Source: an uncultured Oscillibacter sp. (GTDB taxonomy: Bacteria; Bacillota; Clostridia; Oscillospirales; Oscillospiraceae). From it: DNA of 64,000 nucleotides. The notes beneath the pieces are model-generated. The model was not told the origin of the DNA. It saw only the letters and a program-made list of their open reading frames with translations, and did not search any database. The stretch spans positions 1 to 64,000 of the forward strand of contig CAJUCO010000001.1 in the NCBI GenBank assembly GCA_910585245.1. The letters are read 5' to 3'. Numbering within the stretch: position 1 is the first letter of the stretch; every line of letters starts with the position of its first letter. A program made the position numbers and the translations under genes. Positions 37,272-46,338 of this stretch are shown here, in pieces.

Positions 37272-40172
37272 ATGACTTTCCTGGAATTATCCCTCTCCGG
37301 CGGGGTGTTCGTCCTGGCCATCGCGGCCTTTCGGGGGCTGACTCTCCGGCGTCTTCCCAAGGGGACCTTTGTGGCCCTGTGGTGGCTGGCGGCGGTCCGG
37401 CTGCTGCTGCCGGTGGAACTGGCTTCCCGGTTTAGCGTCTACACCCTGCTGGAAGACTTGGGCCCCAAGGCGGCTCCCGCCGCCCCGGACGCGTTGCTCA
37501 CCCCAGTGGTCCCCGTGACCCCAGCGGCCCCTCCGGTGATTGCGATTCCCACGCAACCGGCTGCCGTGCCCGCCCCGGTGCCCTTCCCGGTTTGGACAAC
37601 CCTGTGGCTTGCCATGAGCCTTCTGCTGGCGGCGTGGTTCCTGATTCGCTATGTCCGCTGGCGGCGGCGCTTCCGGGAGGCCCTCCCGGCGGACTGCCCG
37701 GGCCTGGAGACCTGGTTCCAGCTCCGGCGGAAGGTGGAGGTCCGGGTCACGGACCAGATCACCGCCCCGCTGACCTACGGGCTTCTCCGCCCGGTGATAC
37801 TCCTGCCCAAGACGATGGATTTCACGGATGAGGAGGCTCTGACCTGTGTCCTGGCCCACGAGCGGGCCCATATCCGGCGCTTTGACGGGCTGCTCAAGCT
37901 GGCGCTGACGGCGGCGCTGTGCCTCCACTGGTTCAACCCCGCCGTGTGGCTCCTCTACGTTCTGGGAAACCGGGACATGGAGCTCCGGTGCGACGAGGCG
38001 GCGGTGCTGGCCCTGGGGGAGGACAGCCGGGAGCGCTACGCCCTGGCCCTTATCCGTCTGGCGGAAAACCGAAATGTGCCTCTGTGCGGTTTCGCCCACC
38101 GAAACGGCATGGAAGAAAGGATTAAAGCGATTATGAGCATTAAGAGAAAATCCCTGCTGGCCTGTTTTATCGCCCTGGCTCTGGTGCTGGGGATTACCAC
38201 GGCCTTCGCCACCTCCGCCAAGCCGGAGGAGACGGACGGGCCCTGGAACGCGGACATGACCGACCGCGAGTTATACGCCCAGTCCTCGGCGGAGACCGCC
38301 GTCCTGTGGAAGGAGACTTTGGCCCCCTACGAGCCCTTCGGCCTCACCTGGACCTTTGACGACCCGGACCTGGACGGCAACGGCCTGACCATGACCTGGG
38401 AGGGCCATGAGGTCCGGGGTATCTACGACCAGGAAAAGCACACGTGGATCACCGAGCACACCGGAGACGGCACCTTTGGCCCCGACGCGGTGGAGCTCTA
38501 TACCATCTATGAAAACGGCAAGCTCACCGGCCTCCGTCTGGCCACAGAGAAGGAGCAGAAGGCGTTTGACCGGGACCGGAAGCTGTCCGCCGACAGTCTG
38601 AAGGTGGAGACCTTGGTAGACAGCGTCCGTTATGACAGCGGGCACATCTACTTCACCATCCCCGAGAGCGAGGGGCCTTGGAGCATCTTTATTCAGGGAC
38701 GCATCCTGATGGAGGACGGCTCCGGGCAGAGCGTCCGCTACCTGGAGAAGGAGAGCGAACAGGCGGAGTGGGTTCCCCGGATGACCTATTCCTTTGAGGT
38801 GGCGGACGCCGCCTATGACGAGCTGACCATGGATGTGCGGTACGGAAACGCCGAGTATTGCTATCCTTTGACCCCGCTTTTGCCGGAGGGTAAGCCCTTG
38901 GCGGCAGACCCCTTGCCGGAGGGGAAGGCGGAGATGCCGGAAGACGGGGCCATGGTCTGGCCCGTAGACGGCGGCACCGTCAGTCAGGCCCAGCAGACCC
39001 GGATGAATCCCGAAACCGGGGAAATGGCGACCCATAACGGCGTGGACATCTCCGTGGAACGGGGAACCCCCGTCTACGCCGCCGGAAAGGGAACGGTGAA
39101 GGAGGCCGGATTCAACGCCCAGGACGGCAATTTCGTCCGCATTGACCACGGGAGTGGACAGGAGACCTTCTATGCCCATTGTCAAAACGTTCTGGTTAAG
39201 ATCAGCGATGAGGTAAAGCGGGGGCAGACCATCGCTACGGTGGGCAGCACCGGCCGGGCTACCGGCCCCCATCTGCACTTTGAGTTTCTGGTGAACGGCG
39301 TGGCCACGGACCCGCTGGTCTTTGGGGATACGAATGAACGCGATGCGCTCCTTGACCTCTTTGGCGCTTCATGGGGTACGTTCCACGGAGAGGAGCAGAC
39401 CATGGAGGGGAATCCCATTGTTGCCATTCAAGACGGGACCATACTGGCCGCCGGAGTGAGGGACTACGGTATGTCGGGAATGCGGGGACCCTATGTGCAG
39501 ATTTGTTATCAAAGCGGTTATTCTATGATGTTCTATAGGTGTAAAGAGGTTGTGGTGAAAACCGGAGACAAGGTGAAAACGGGCGACGTGATTGCGTATT
39601 CGGATGCTTTTGCTACCGGATACGGCCCGGTTCCCATTGAGGAAACGGAAAGCGAGCTGGATGTTGCGGCGGAATGGAAAACGTGGGCGGCTGAGAACCT
39701 GGTAAACGGAGATTACCCCCGCAACCGGAAAGGAGAGACTTACGGCAGCTGGAAGGCTTATAAATATTTGGGTTATGAGCCGGATCTGATAGAAGTCGCA
39801 ACCTCGACCGGGAAGGTTGCCAGAGTGGAGGGCTATGCCGCCACAAAAGAACTGAACTTTCCCGATTTCGGCGTGGGTACAGAGCACATAGAGGAATTTA
39901 ACGCATATAACAACTGGGTTGAGGAAAATCAGATTTCCAACGTAGTAATTCCGATGTATGACGAGGAACATAATGTTATCGGAGAATGGGATCACGGTGC
40001 TTTAAACGGTGTTCCGAGGGGAAAGACCATCACCTACGCCGAGCTGGTAGAGGCTTCGGAAAAGGGTTGGCCCAACGCCAACGGCAGCCAGGACGTATAC
40101 CGGGAACCGGAATTCAAGACGATTGAGGAAGCGCAGGAGGCCATGCGCAACGGCTGGCCCGATTATCAGTAA
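37272..40172 (+). CDS. BlaR1-type M56 sensor fused to M23 peptidase domains
   Basis: About 966 residues, starting at ATG 37272, 7 bp behind AGGTGA. The N-terminal 300 residues form the M56 metallopeptidase sensor with membrane segments and the HExxH motif HERAH (196-200) plus MELRCDEAAV; another membrane segment lies near 287-310. The extracellular part contains a Pro-rich stretch, a mixed domain, and an M23 peptidoglycan endopeptidase (about 560-680) with its metal ligands in HNGVDIS (near 587) and HLHFE (near 668). A second, degenerate M23-like fold follows at about 705-780 without those ligands, then a C-terminal domain of unknown function. BlaR1 usually ends in a beta-lactam-binding transpeptidase domain, which is absent. 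It may sense wall fragments or cleave peptidoglycan. Confidence 0.88.
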   Translation: MTFLELSLSGGVFVLAIAAFRGLTLRRLPKGTFVALWWLAAVRLLLPVELASRFSVYTLLEDLGPKAAPAAPDALLTPVVPVTPAAPPVIAIPTQPAAVPAPVPFPVWTTLWLAMSLLLAAWFLIRYVRWRRRFREALPADCPGLETWFQLRRKVEVRVTDQITAPLTYGLLRPVILLPKTMDFTDEEALTCVLAHERAHIRRFDGLLKLALTAALCLHWFNPAVWLLYVLGNRDMELRCDEAAVLALGEDSRERYALALIRLAENRNVPLCGFAHRNGMEERIKAIMSIKRKSLLACFIALALVLGITTAFATSAKPEETDGPWNADMTDRELYAQSSAETAVLWKETLAPYEPFGLTWTFDDPDLDGNGLTMTWEGHEVRGIYDQEKHTWITEHTGDGTFGPDAVELYTIYENGKLTGLRLATEKEQKAFDRDRKLSADSLKVETLVDSVRYDSGHIYFTIPESEGPWSIFIQGRILMEDGSGQSVRYLEKESEQAEWVPRMTYSFEVADAAYDELTMDVRYGNAEYCYPLTPLLPEGKPLAADPLPEGKAEMPEDGAMVWPVDGGTVSQAQQTRMNPETGEMATHNGVDISVERGTPVYAAGKGTVKEAGFNAQDGNFVRIDHGSGQETFYAHCQNVLVKISDEVKRGQTIATVGSTGRATGPHLHFEFLVNGVATDPLVFGDTNERDALLDLFGASWGTFHGEEQTMEGNPIVAIQDGTILAAGVRDYGMSGMRGPYVQICYQSGYSMMFYRCKEVVVKTGDKVKTGDVIAYSDAFATGYGPVPIEETESELDVAAEWKTWAAENLVNGDYPRNRKGETYGSWKAYKYLGYEPDLIEVATSTGKVARVEGYAATKELNFPDFGVGTEHIEEFNAYNNWVEENQISNVVIPMYDEEHNVIGEWDHGALNGVPRGKTITYAELVEASEKGWPNANGSQDVYREPEFKTIEEAQEAMRNGWPDYQ

Positions 40173-40180
40173 ATAGGGTA

Positions 40181-40210
40181 GGCCGTCCCGGAAGGGACGG
40201 CCTCTTTTTA
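40181..40210 (+). terminator. Terminator after the BlaR1-type gene
   Basis: GGCCGTCCC pairs with GGGACGGCC, with tail CTTTTT. Confidence 0.85.
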
Positions 40211-40233
40211 CTTTCCAAAAGAAAAATTAAATC

Positions 40234-40262
40234 TTGACTTTTATAAAATTAAGGTTTATATT
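40234..40262 (+). promoter_or_regulatory. Promoter of the DUF2089 gene
   Basis: TTGACT (40234-40239) and TATATT (40257-40262) are 17 bp apart. Confidence 0.65.
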
Positions 40263-40288
40263 TAATATTATGAAAGGAGGCCGTGCCT

Positions 40289-40588
40289 ATGACCACACCG
40301 CCCCCCTGGATAGCGGACCTGGACGAACAGGATTTGACCTTTGTAAAGCGCTTTCTCCTGGCCTCCGGCTCCTTGAAAGAGGTGGCGGCCCAGTACGGCG
40401 TCAGTTATCCCACGGTCCGATTGCGTCTGGACCGCCTGATACAGAAAATCCGCCTCAGCGACACGGCGGAAGCAGACCCTTATGTCTCCCTGGTAAAGCG
40501 GCTGGCAGTGGATGACAAGCTGGACTTCGACACCGCGAAGATTTTGATTGCCGCCTACCGAGAGACCCGGAAAGAGAATGGAGGTTGA
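40289..40588 (+). CDS. DUF2089-type HTH protein
   Basis: A 99-residue protein starting at ATG 40289 behind AAAGGAGG. Residues 10-55 form a sigma-4/HTH-like unit (LDEQDLTFVKRFLLASG, then AAQYGVSYPTVRLRLDR), the DUF2089 pattern of small regulators. It is coupled to the next gene, with the stop 3 bp before that start. Confidence 0.82.
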   Translation: MTTPPPWIADLDEQDLTFVKRFLLASGSLKEVAAQYGVSYPTVRLRLDRLIQKIRLSDTAEADPYVSLVKRLAVDDKLDFDTAKILIAAYRETRKENGG

Positions 40589-40591
40589 GTT

Positions 40592-40918
40592 ATGGCAATT
40601 TTGTCTAGAACAATGATCGCGTTTTTAGTGTTTGTGCTGGTGGTCCTGGTGGGAGGAATTCTCCTCCAGATCTTCCTCTCCAAGCGGGAGAGCCGCTGGC
40701 CGGGGCTGGTCCTGCCGCTGCTGGCGTTTTTGTGGTCCCTGCTGGGTCCGCTGAACGTCATGGATACCGGCAGCATTTCGCAAAATGTTCTGGCGGTGCT
40801 GGTGACATTGCTGGCGGGGAACATCCCCACCCTGGTGCTCCTGGCCATCTACTGGGCGGTCCGGGAGAAGCGGCGGGTGAAGGACCAGATTGACAGGATG
40901 AAGATTGACGAGCTGTAA
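40592..40918 (+). CDS. Small membrane protein of unknown function
   Basis: A 108-residue protein with three hydrophobic segments (about 8-28, 38-58, 68-90) and a charged tail (REKRRVKDQIDRMKIDEL). It directly follows the DUF2089 regulator, which probably controls it. Confidence 0.75.
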   Translation: MAILSRTMIAFLVFVLVVLVGGILLQIFLSKRESRWPGLVLPLLAFLWSLLGPLNVMDTGSISQNVLAVLVTLLAGNIPTLVLLAIYWAVREKRRVKDQIDRMKIDEL

Positions 40919-40919
40919 A

Positions 40920-40947
40920 GGGCCTCCCAAAGGGGAGGCCCTTTTCC
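40920..40947 (+). terminator. Terminator after the DUF2089 operon
   Basis: GGGCCTCCC pairs with GGGAGGCCC, with tail TTTT. Confidence 0.85.
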
Positions 40948-41061
40948 CGTCTCAGGCGGCGTTTTTCCGGGGGAGGAGGGCTTTTTTCGGGAAAACCACT
41001 GTCAGGCCAAGATCTCCCAGCATACGCTGAGCGTGTAAAAAACCTTTGGGAGGGCAAACCT

Positions 41062-42129
41062 ATGGCACAAGTAACCAACTTTTTTGTCGGAGCCAACAGC
41101 GGCGAGGGCTTCCGGAACCTGTTTTCAGAGATGGTGAACCTTGAGGATACATACGACTTCATGGTCTTAAAGGGCGGCCCCGGGGTGGGGAAGAACACCT
41201 TTATGCGGGAGATTGGCCGGACCATGGAGGAGGCGGGCGCGGCGGTGGAGTATCTGTGGTGCTCCGGGGACCCGGATTCTCTGGACGGCGTGGTGCTTCC
41301 GGAGCTCCGCTGCGCCGTGGCGGATGGGACGTCGCCCCACGTCATCGAACCCCAATACCCCGCCGCAGTAGACCGCTATGTGGACCTGGGCCGTTTCTAC
41401 GACCTCACCGCCGCCAAAGCCGCCGCCGGGGAGGTCAAATCCCGCACTCACGCTTACAAGGCCGCCTACGTCCGGGCCTACCACAGTTTGAAGGCCGCTA
41501 GGCAGGTGGAACTGGATGCCATAACGGCAGTCGCAAAATTCTTTGACAAAGACCGTCTGGACCGCCGGGTCAAGGGGATTATTGCCCGGGAGCTACGGGG
41601 CAAAGGGGACCAACAGGGAAAGACCACCCGCCGGTTTCTGGGCAGTATCACCCACAAGGGCTGCGTCTGGCGTTTTGACAGCGTAGACGTTCTCTGCCCC
41701 AAGGTCTATGAGTTTGCCGATACCTGGGAGCTGGCGGGAAGCGCCTTGAACAGTCTCCACGCGGCGGCGGTGGAGAAAGGCTGGGACACCATTGTCTGCC
41801 CCTCTCCGGAGGATTTAAACCGCATGGAGCACCTGCTGATTCCCGGTTTGGGCCTTGCCTTTGTCACCTCGTGCCCGGGGATGGACTACGGCAAAAAACC
41901 CTACCGCCGCATCCGCCTGGACACCATGACAGAGACCGAGGGCCGGTCCCGCCTCCGCTTCCAAACCCGTATGACGGCGCTGCTCCGGGAGGAGGCGGTG
42001 GACGCCTTGAAAGAGGCCAAGCGCAATCACGACGCTTTGGAGGCAGTCTATAACCCCTATGTCGACTTCGAAGGCGTTCGGGCCCAAGCCGCCCTGGAGG
42101 CGGGCCGCCTTTTGAGCTACCTGAAATAG
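41062..42129 (+). CDS. PRK06851-like P-loop ATPase
   Basis: A 355-residue protein of the PRK06851 type, an AAA-like P-loop protein often seen in Clostridia and linked to toxin/nucleotide-like ATPases of unknown role. The P-loop reads KGGPGVGKNTFM, so the usual Ser/Thr after the Lys is Asn, followed by Thr. A second internal GKGDQQGKTTRRFLGSITHKG stretch in the middle is characteristic. It has its own transcription unit, with a hairpin terminator. Confidence 0.8.
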   Translation: MAQVTNFFVGANSGEGFRNLFSEMVNLEDTYDFMVLKGGPGVGKNTFMREIGRTMEEAGAAVEYLWCSGDPDSLDGVVLPELRCAVADGTSPHVIEPQYPAAVDRYVDLGRFYDLTAAKAAAGEVKSRTHAYKAAYVRAYHSLKAARQVELDAITAVAKFFDKDRLDRRVKGIIARELRGKGDQQGKTTRRFLGSITHKGCVWRFDSVDVLCPKVYEFADTWELAGSALNSLHAAAVEKGWDTIVCPSPEDLNRMEHLLIPGLGLAFVTSCPGMDYGKKPYRRIRLDTMTETEGRSRLRFQTRMTALLREEAVDALKEAKRNHDALEAVYNPYVDFEGVRAQAALEAGRLLSYLK

Positions 42130-42134
42130 AAAAA

Positions 42135-42174
42135 AACCGGCGGCAGCAAAGCCATGTTCGCTGCCGCCGGTTTT
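42135..42174. terminator. Bidirectional terminator
   Basis: AACCGGCGGCAGC pairs with GCTGCCGCCGGTT between the P-loop ATPase and rpoD, which converge; T-runs are present on both sides. Confidence 0.85.
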
Positions 42175-42226
42175 CCTGATGAATTACCGGAAAAATAGAG
42201 GGTTTTATGGGTGTGTCATTGGAAGT

Positions 42227-43615
42227 TCAGTTGAGGAAGTCTTTCAGTTTCTTGCTTCTGGAGGGGTGGCGGAGCTTTCGAAGAGCCTTGGCCTCAATCT
42301 GGCGGATGCGCTCTCTGGTGACATTGAACTCTTTTCCCACTTCCTCCAGCGTCCGGGTACGCCCGTCCTCAATGCCAAAGCGGAGCTTCAGCACCTTTTC
42401 CTCCCGGGGTGTCAGAGTGGACAGCACATCCATCAGCTGCTCTTTCAAAAGGGTAAAGGAAGCCGCCTCGGAAGGCTCCGACGCTCCCTCGTCGGGGATG
42501 AAGTCCCCCAGGTGGGAGTCCTCCTCCTCGCCAATGGGCGTTTCCAGAGACACGGGCTCCTGGGCGATCTTCATGATCTCCCGAACTTTGTCCACCGGCA
42601 TATTCATCTCAGCGGCGATTTCGTTGGGAGAGGGGTCGTGGCCCAACTCCTGAAGGAGCTGGCGGCTGACCCGGATGACCTTGTTGATGGTTTCCACCAT
42701 ATGCACGGGAATACGGATAGTCCTGGCCTGATCGGCAATAGCCCGGGTGATGGCCTGCCGAATCCACCAAGTGGCGTAAGTGGAGAATTTGAAGCCCTTG
42801 GTGCAGTCGAACTTCTCCACGGCTTTGATGAGTCCCAGGTTGCCCTCTTGAATCAGGTCCAAAAACAGCATTCCCCGGCCCACATAACGCTTGGCGATGG
42901 AGACCACCAGACGGAGATTGGCTTCCGCCAGCTTCTGCTTGGCGGTTTCCCCGGCCCGGTACTGCTTGCGCAAGGCGGCCTCCAGGGCGGGGTCGATTTC
43001 CTCCCCCTCTTCCCGCTGCCGGCGAAGCTCCGCCAGTTTTTGCACGGCCTCGTTCCCGGCGGACATGGCCTGGGCCAGAGTGACTTCCTCCTCCGGCGTC
43101 AGAAGGGCCACTTTGCCAATCTCCTTTAGGTACATACGCACAGGGTCGTCGATGGAGAAGCTGTTGACCAGAGTGTTGGGGTCCACCAACTCCTCTTCTT
43201 CCATCCCCGCGATCTCTTCGGCGGCAGGACCCTCTTCCGGCAGCTCCGGAAGAAGATCCTCCTCCGCGCTAATGTCGATGTTCAGCGCCTCCAGAGAGTC
43301 ATAAAGCTGATCCATCTGCTCGCCTTCGAGGTTCAGATCGTCTACGGCCTCCATCAGCTCGGCGGACTCCAGCTTTCCTTTTTTCTTGCTTCGGGCCAAC
43401 AACTCCCGAAGTTTTTCATTGTTGATGAGCCAGGAGGCGGCGGGAAGGGCGGCCACTTGCTTGTCGTCCAGGCGGACAATACCGGCCTTTTTGGCCTCCT
43501 CGTCTGTCATAACGTGAGGGATGTTTTCCGCAGCGGCGGACTCCTCCGCCCCGGCGGCGGCCAAAATGGCGTCTGCCTGACGTTCCAGCTCTTTGGCATC
43601 CTGTTTATGAGTCAT
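42227..43615 (-). CDS. rpoD: RNA polymerase sigma factor RpoD (housekeeping)
   Basis: A 462-residue sigma-70. The start (ATG 43615) overlaps the 3' end of dnaG by 11 bp, as in the macromolecular synthesis operon. Region 1.2 (DDPVRMYLKEIG), region 2 (NLRLVVSIAKRYVGRGM, DLIQEGNLGLIKAVEKFD, FSTYATWWIRQAI), region 3, and region 4 (LRFGIEDGRTRTLEEVGKEF, RERIRQIEAKALRKLRHP) are all visible. The acidic N-terminal region is shorter than in E. coli, as in other Firmicutes. Confidence 0.97.
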   Translation of the reverse strand: MTHKQDAKELERQADAILAAAGAEESAAAENIPHVMTDEEAKKAGIVRLDDKQVAALPAASWLINNEKLRELLARSKKKGKLESAELMEAVDDLNLEGEQMDQLYDSLEALNIDISAEEDLLPELPEEGPAAEEIAGMEEEELVDPNTLVNSFSIDDPVRMYLKEIGKVALLTPEEEVTLAQAMSAGNEAVQKLAELRRQREEGEEIDPALEAALRKQYRAGETAKQKLAEANLRLVVSIAKRYVGRGMLFLDLIQEGNLGLIKAVEKFDCTKGFKFSTYATWWIRQAITRAIADQARTIRIPVHMVETINKVIRVSRQLLQELGHDPSPNEIAAEMNMPVDKVREIMKIAQEPVSLETPIGEEEDSHLGDFIPDEGASEPSEAASFTLLKEQLMDVLSTLTPREEKVLKLRFGIEDGRTRTLEEVGKEFNVTRERIRQIEAKALRKLRHPSRSKKLKDFLN

Positions 43616-45389
43616 TCCGTTTTTCTCCCTTTTTATCTTTATATTTTTCTGCCGCCGCCAACAGGGGGTCCGGCGTGCCGCCGGAGCGCTTTTTAGACGC
43701 CTCCTGTATGACGCGTATGTAATCCGCCAGGGCCTGCCGTCCGTTTCGAACGGATTCCGGCCGCTGGCAAACAGCGGTGACATGGTTCATTTCCTCTGCG
43801 CTCAGCTCCGCCGCTAGGGCGGGGAGCGCCGTGGTCCGGCCTTCTTCCTTCGCTTGCCACAACAGGGAAAAGACCCGGCCCAACAAAGGAGAGGAAAAGT
43901 CCGCCTCTGTCAGAGGCGCCTCTTGGGAAAAAAGTCCGTCGTCCAGCAGCAGTAGCCGAAGAACGCCCTCTTCTGCCCTGGCGGAGCGCAGGTTTTCGTA
44001 GCGCAAAGACCGCTCTTTGGGCTGAGACTGGGCGGCGGGATTCAACTCCTTTCGGAGCACCGCCCGATTTTCCCTGGCGATGTTCCGCTTCCTGGCCCGC
44101 TGGACTTCCAGCTTCATAGCGTCGGGGGTGATTCGGGCGGTTTCAGCGGCCCGGGTGGCGTAAATCTCCCGCTCCACCGCGCCGGGGAGGGTGGAGAGCA
44201 GGCCGCTGATTTCCTCACTGTAGGCCACCCGTTGCTCGTCGTTCTCCAGATCATATTTTCCGGCGATCTGGGCCATGCGGAACTCCACGCCGGTTTCGCT
44301 GCCGCTAAGCAGCCGCTCAAAAGCGGCGGGCCCCTGGTTTTTGATGAAGTCGTCTGCGTCCTGCTTGACAAGCTCCCCGTCCGCTGTACGCCGCCGGGGG
44401 AGTTGGAGGACCTTTACGGACAGCTCCGAGCCGTTGAGCAATTGTAGCGCCCGCTCCGTGGCGATTTTCCCGGCGTTGTCGTTGTCATAGCACAACACCA
44501 GCTCCTTGGTGAAGCGGGAAAGGAGGCGGATCTGTTCCGGCGTCAACGCGGTACCCATGGAGGCCACCGCATTGTCGAAACCCGCCTGGTGGAGGGTGAC
44601 GATGTCCAGATTACCCTCGCAAAGGAGGATGTCCGGCCGTTTGGACTTTTTTGCCAGATTCAATCCGTAGAGAACTCTACGCTTGCTGTAGACCGGGGTT
44701 TCAGTGGAGTTCATATATTTGGGCTCGGACTTGTCCAGCACCCGGCTGCCAAAGGCCACCACGTCGCCTCGGGTATCAATGACCGGAAGCATCAGCCGGT
44801 TTCGGAACTTGTCGTAGAACCCACCCTTTTTGTTGTCCACAATCAGCCCCGCTGTCAACAGTTCCGTTTTGCTGTAACCCAGGCCGGTCATAGCGTTTAG
44901 AAGCGTGTCCCAGGCGTCGGGGGAGGCCCCCATACCGAAACGGACGGCGGTGGACTTTTGAATTTGGCGCCGGTCCAGATAGTCCCGGACATCCCGGCCC
45001 TCCGGCTGTAGAAGGAGACGGTGATAAAACCGGGCGGCTTCCCGGTTCAGCTCCAGAAGCCGCTGGCGGCGAAACGCGGCTTCCCGGTCGCCCTCCTCCT
45101 CCGGAACTTCCAACCCCGCCCGCTTGGCCAAAAACCGCACCGCGTCGGGGAAGGGGAGGTTTTCCTCCTCCATGATGAAGTTGACAACGCCGCCGCCCCG
45201 TTTACAGCCGAAGCAATAGTAGATCTGCTTGTCCGGTGAGACAGAAAAGGAGCCGGTTTTTTCGCTGTGGAAGGGACAAAGACCAAAGAGGTTGGAGCCT
45301 TTGCGGGTCAGTTGAACGTAACTTCCCACCACGTCCACAATGTCGCACCGGGCGGTCAGTTCGTCCAGGAAGTTTTGCGGAAAGGCCAA
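43605..45389 (-). CDS. dnaG: DNA primase
   Basis: A 594-residue primase with TTG start behind GGGAGGAA. Zinc ribbon motif CPFHSEKTGSF...YYCFGCKRGG, RNA polymerase domain with EGNLDIVTLHQAG and TOPRIM LCYDNDNAGKIA, and a C-terminal helicase-interaction region. It lays down primers for replication. The order dnaG-rpoD with overlap gives coupled translation. Confidence 0.96.
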   Translation of the reverse strand: MAFPQNFLDELTARCDIVDVVGSYVQLTRKGSNLFGLCPFHSEKTGSFSVSPDKQIYYCFGCKRGGGVVNFIMEEENLPFPDAVRFLAKRAGLEVPEEEGDREAAFRRQRLLELNREAARFYHRLLLQPEGRDVRDYLDRRQIQKSTAVRFGMGASPDAWDTLLNAMTGLGYSKTELLTAGLIVDNKKGGFYDKFRNRLMLPVIDTRGDVVAFGSRVLDKSEPKYMNSTETPVYSKRRVLYGLNLAKKSKRPDILLCEGNLDIVTLHQAGFDNAVASMGTALTPEQIRLLSRFTKELVLCYDNDNAGKIATERALQLLNGSELSVKVLQLPRRRTADGELVKQDADDFIKNQGPAAFERLLSGSETGVEFRMAQIAGKYDLENDEQRVAYSEEISGLLSTLPGAVEREIYATRAAETARITPDAMKLEVQRARKRNIARENRAVLRKELNPAAQSQPKERSLRYENLRSARAEEGVLRLLLLDDGLFSQEAPLTEADFSSPLLGRVFSLLWQAKEEGRTTALPALAAELSAEEMNHVTAVCQRPESVRNGRQALADYIRVIQEASKKRSGGTPDPLLAAAEKYKDKKGEKRNDS

Positions 45390-45554
45390 GGCTCGTTCCT
45401 CCCTTCGGTCAGTTTAGCCAAAATATGTTCCTGTCATACCGAAAAAGTTAGGATATAGGCTGGAACGGACTTTTGACGCTGTTTTTATATACGCCGCCGC
45501 TTTGGAATTTCCTCTTTTTTTCCTGATTTTTTTTGAAAACTTTCCGGTGGGGAC

Positions 45555-45583
45555 TTTACAGGCCGGAAAGAAGCGCTTAAAAT
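45555..45583 (+). promoter_or_regulatory. Promoter of the phosphopantetheinyl transferase gene
   Basis: TTTACA (45555-45560) and TAAAAT (45578-45583) are 17 bp apart. Confidence 0.5.
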
Positions 45584-45614
45584 AGAGAAGAGAATCGAAT
45601 AAAGGAGGACCGCC

Positions 45615-46214
45615 ATGCCCATTGAATTGTGGACGGCCCGGATGGAGCGCCCCCTGTCGGACCCGGAGCGGGAGGCCATTTTACCGCTGTTGCCCCCGGC
45701 CCGCCGGGAGCGCCTTTTGCGAACCCGGGAAATGGAGAAGCAGCGGGAACCGCTTTGTGCGTATCTGATTTTATGTCTGGCCCTGCGTCAGAAGTACGGA
45801 TGGAAAGAGCTGCCGGAAGTGGCGCTTGGCCGGTTGGGCAAGCCCTATTTTCCAGAGTATCCCCAGGTGCATTTCAATCTCAGCCACTCCAGCGGCGCGG
45901 TGCTGGTGGGAGTTTCAGACCAGGAAATCGGGGTGGATATTGAGCGCATCCGCCCTGTTGGCCAGCGGATGATGGTGCGTCTTGCCCATGTGAGCACGGA
46001 GGAGGCCTTTTTCCAGAGCTGGGTCCGGCGGGAGGCCAGGGCCAAGCGCAGCGGAAACGGCGTGGGTACCATTATGCGCTCCGAATCTCCCCTTCAGCCG
46101 GGGGAGTATTATTACCAGTTGGATACCTTTCCCGGCTATGCCGCGGGATTTGCCACCCGTAGCCGGGAATTGCCGGGGAAGCTCCACCGCTATTCTCTGG
46201 ATGATATGCTTTGA
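45615..46214 (+). CDS. 4'-phosphopantetheinyl transferase (Sfp/AcpT-like)
   Basis: A 199-residue PPTase starting behind AAAGGAGG. The metal-binding motif IGVDIERI and the FFQSWVRREARAKRSGNG motif (usual form WTRKEA) are present. It attaches the phosphopantetheine arm to carrier proteins, either for fatty acid synthesis (AcpS-like role) or secondary metabolism. No carrier or synthase gene is near. The usual Lys in WxxKEA is replaced by Arg, which keeps the charge. Confidence 0.88.
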   Translation: MPIELWTARMERPLSDPEREAILPLLPPARRERLLRTREMEKQREPLCAYLILCLALRQKYGWKELPEVALGRLGKPYFPEYPQVHFNLSHSSGAVLVGVSDQEIGVDIERIRPVGQRMMVRLAHVSTEEAFFQSWVRREARAKRSGNGVGTIMRSESPLQPGEYYYQLDTFPGYAAGFATRSRELPGKLHRYSLDDML

Positions 46215-46224
46215 ATATGCAAGG

Positions 46225-46261
46225 CCAGCGGGCAGGGAAGTCGTTTCCTGTCCGCTTTTTT
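46225..46261 (+). terminator. Terminator after the PPTase gene
   Basis: AGCGGGCAGGGAA pairs with TTTCCTGTCCGCT, followed by eight T residues. Confidence 0.85.
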
Positions 46262-46271
46262 TCGCCTCTTT

Positions 46272-46304
46272 TGCAACCGGCGGCCCCTATTTTCCGACTA
46301 TATA
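46272..46304 (+). promoter_or_regulatory. Candidate ECF-type promoter of the sigma operon
   Basis: TGCAACC (46272-46278) and CGACTATATA (46295-46304) lie 16-17 bp apart and resemble -35/-10 elements of ECF sigma factors, so the sigma gene may transcribe itself. Confidence 0.5.
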
Positions 46305-46338
46305 GGTGAAAGCGGCTTTCAAAGGAGGGAACCACGTC

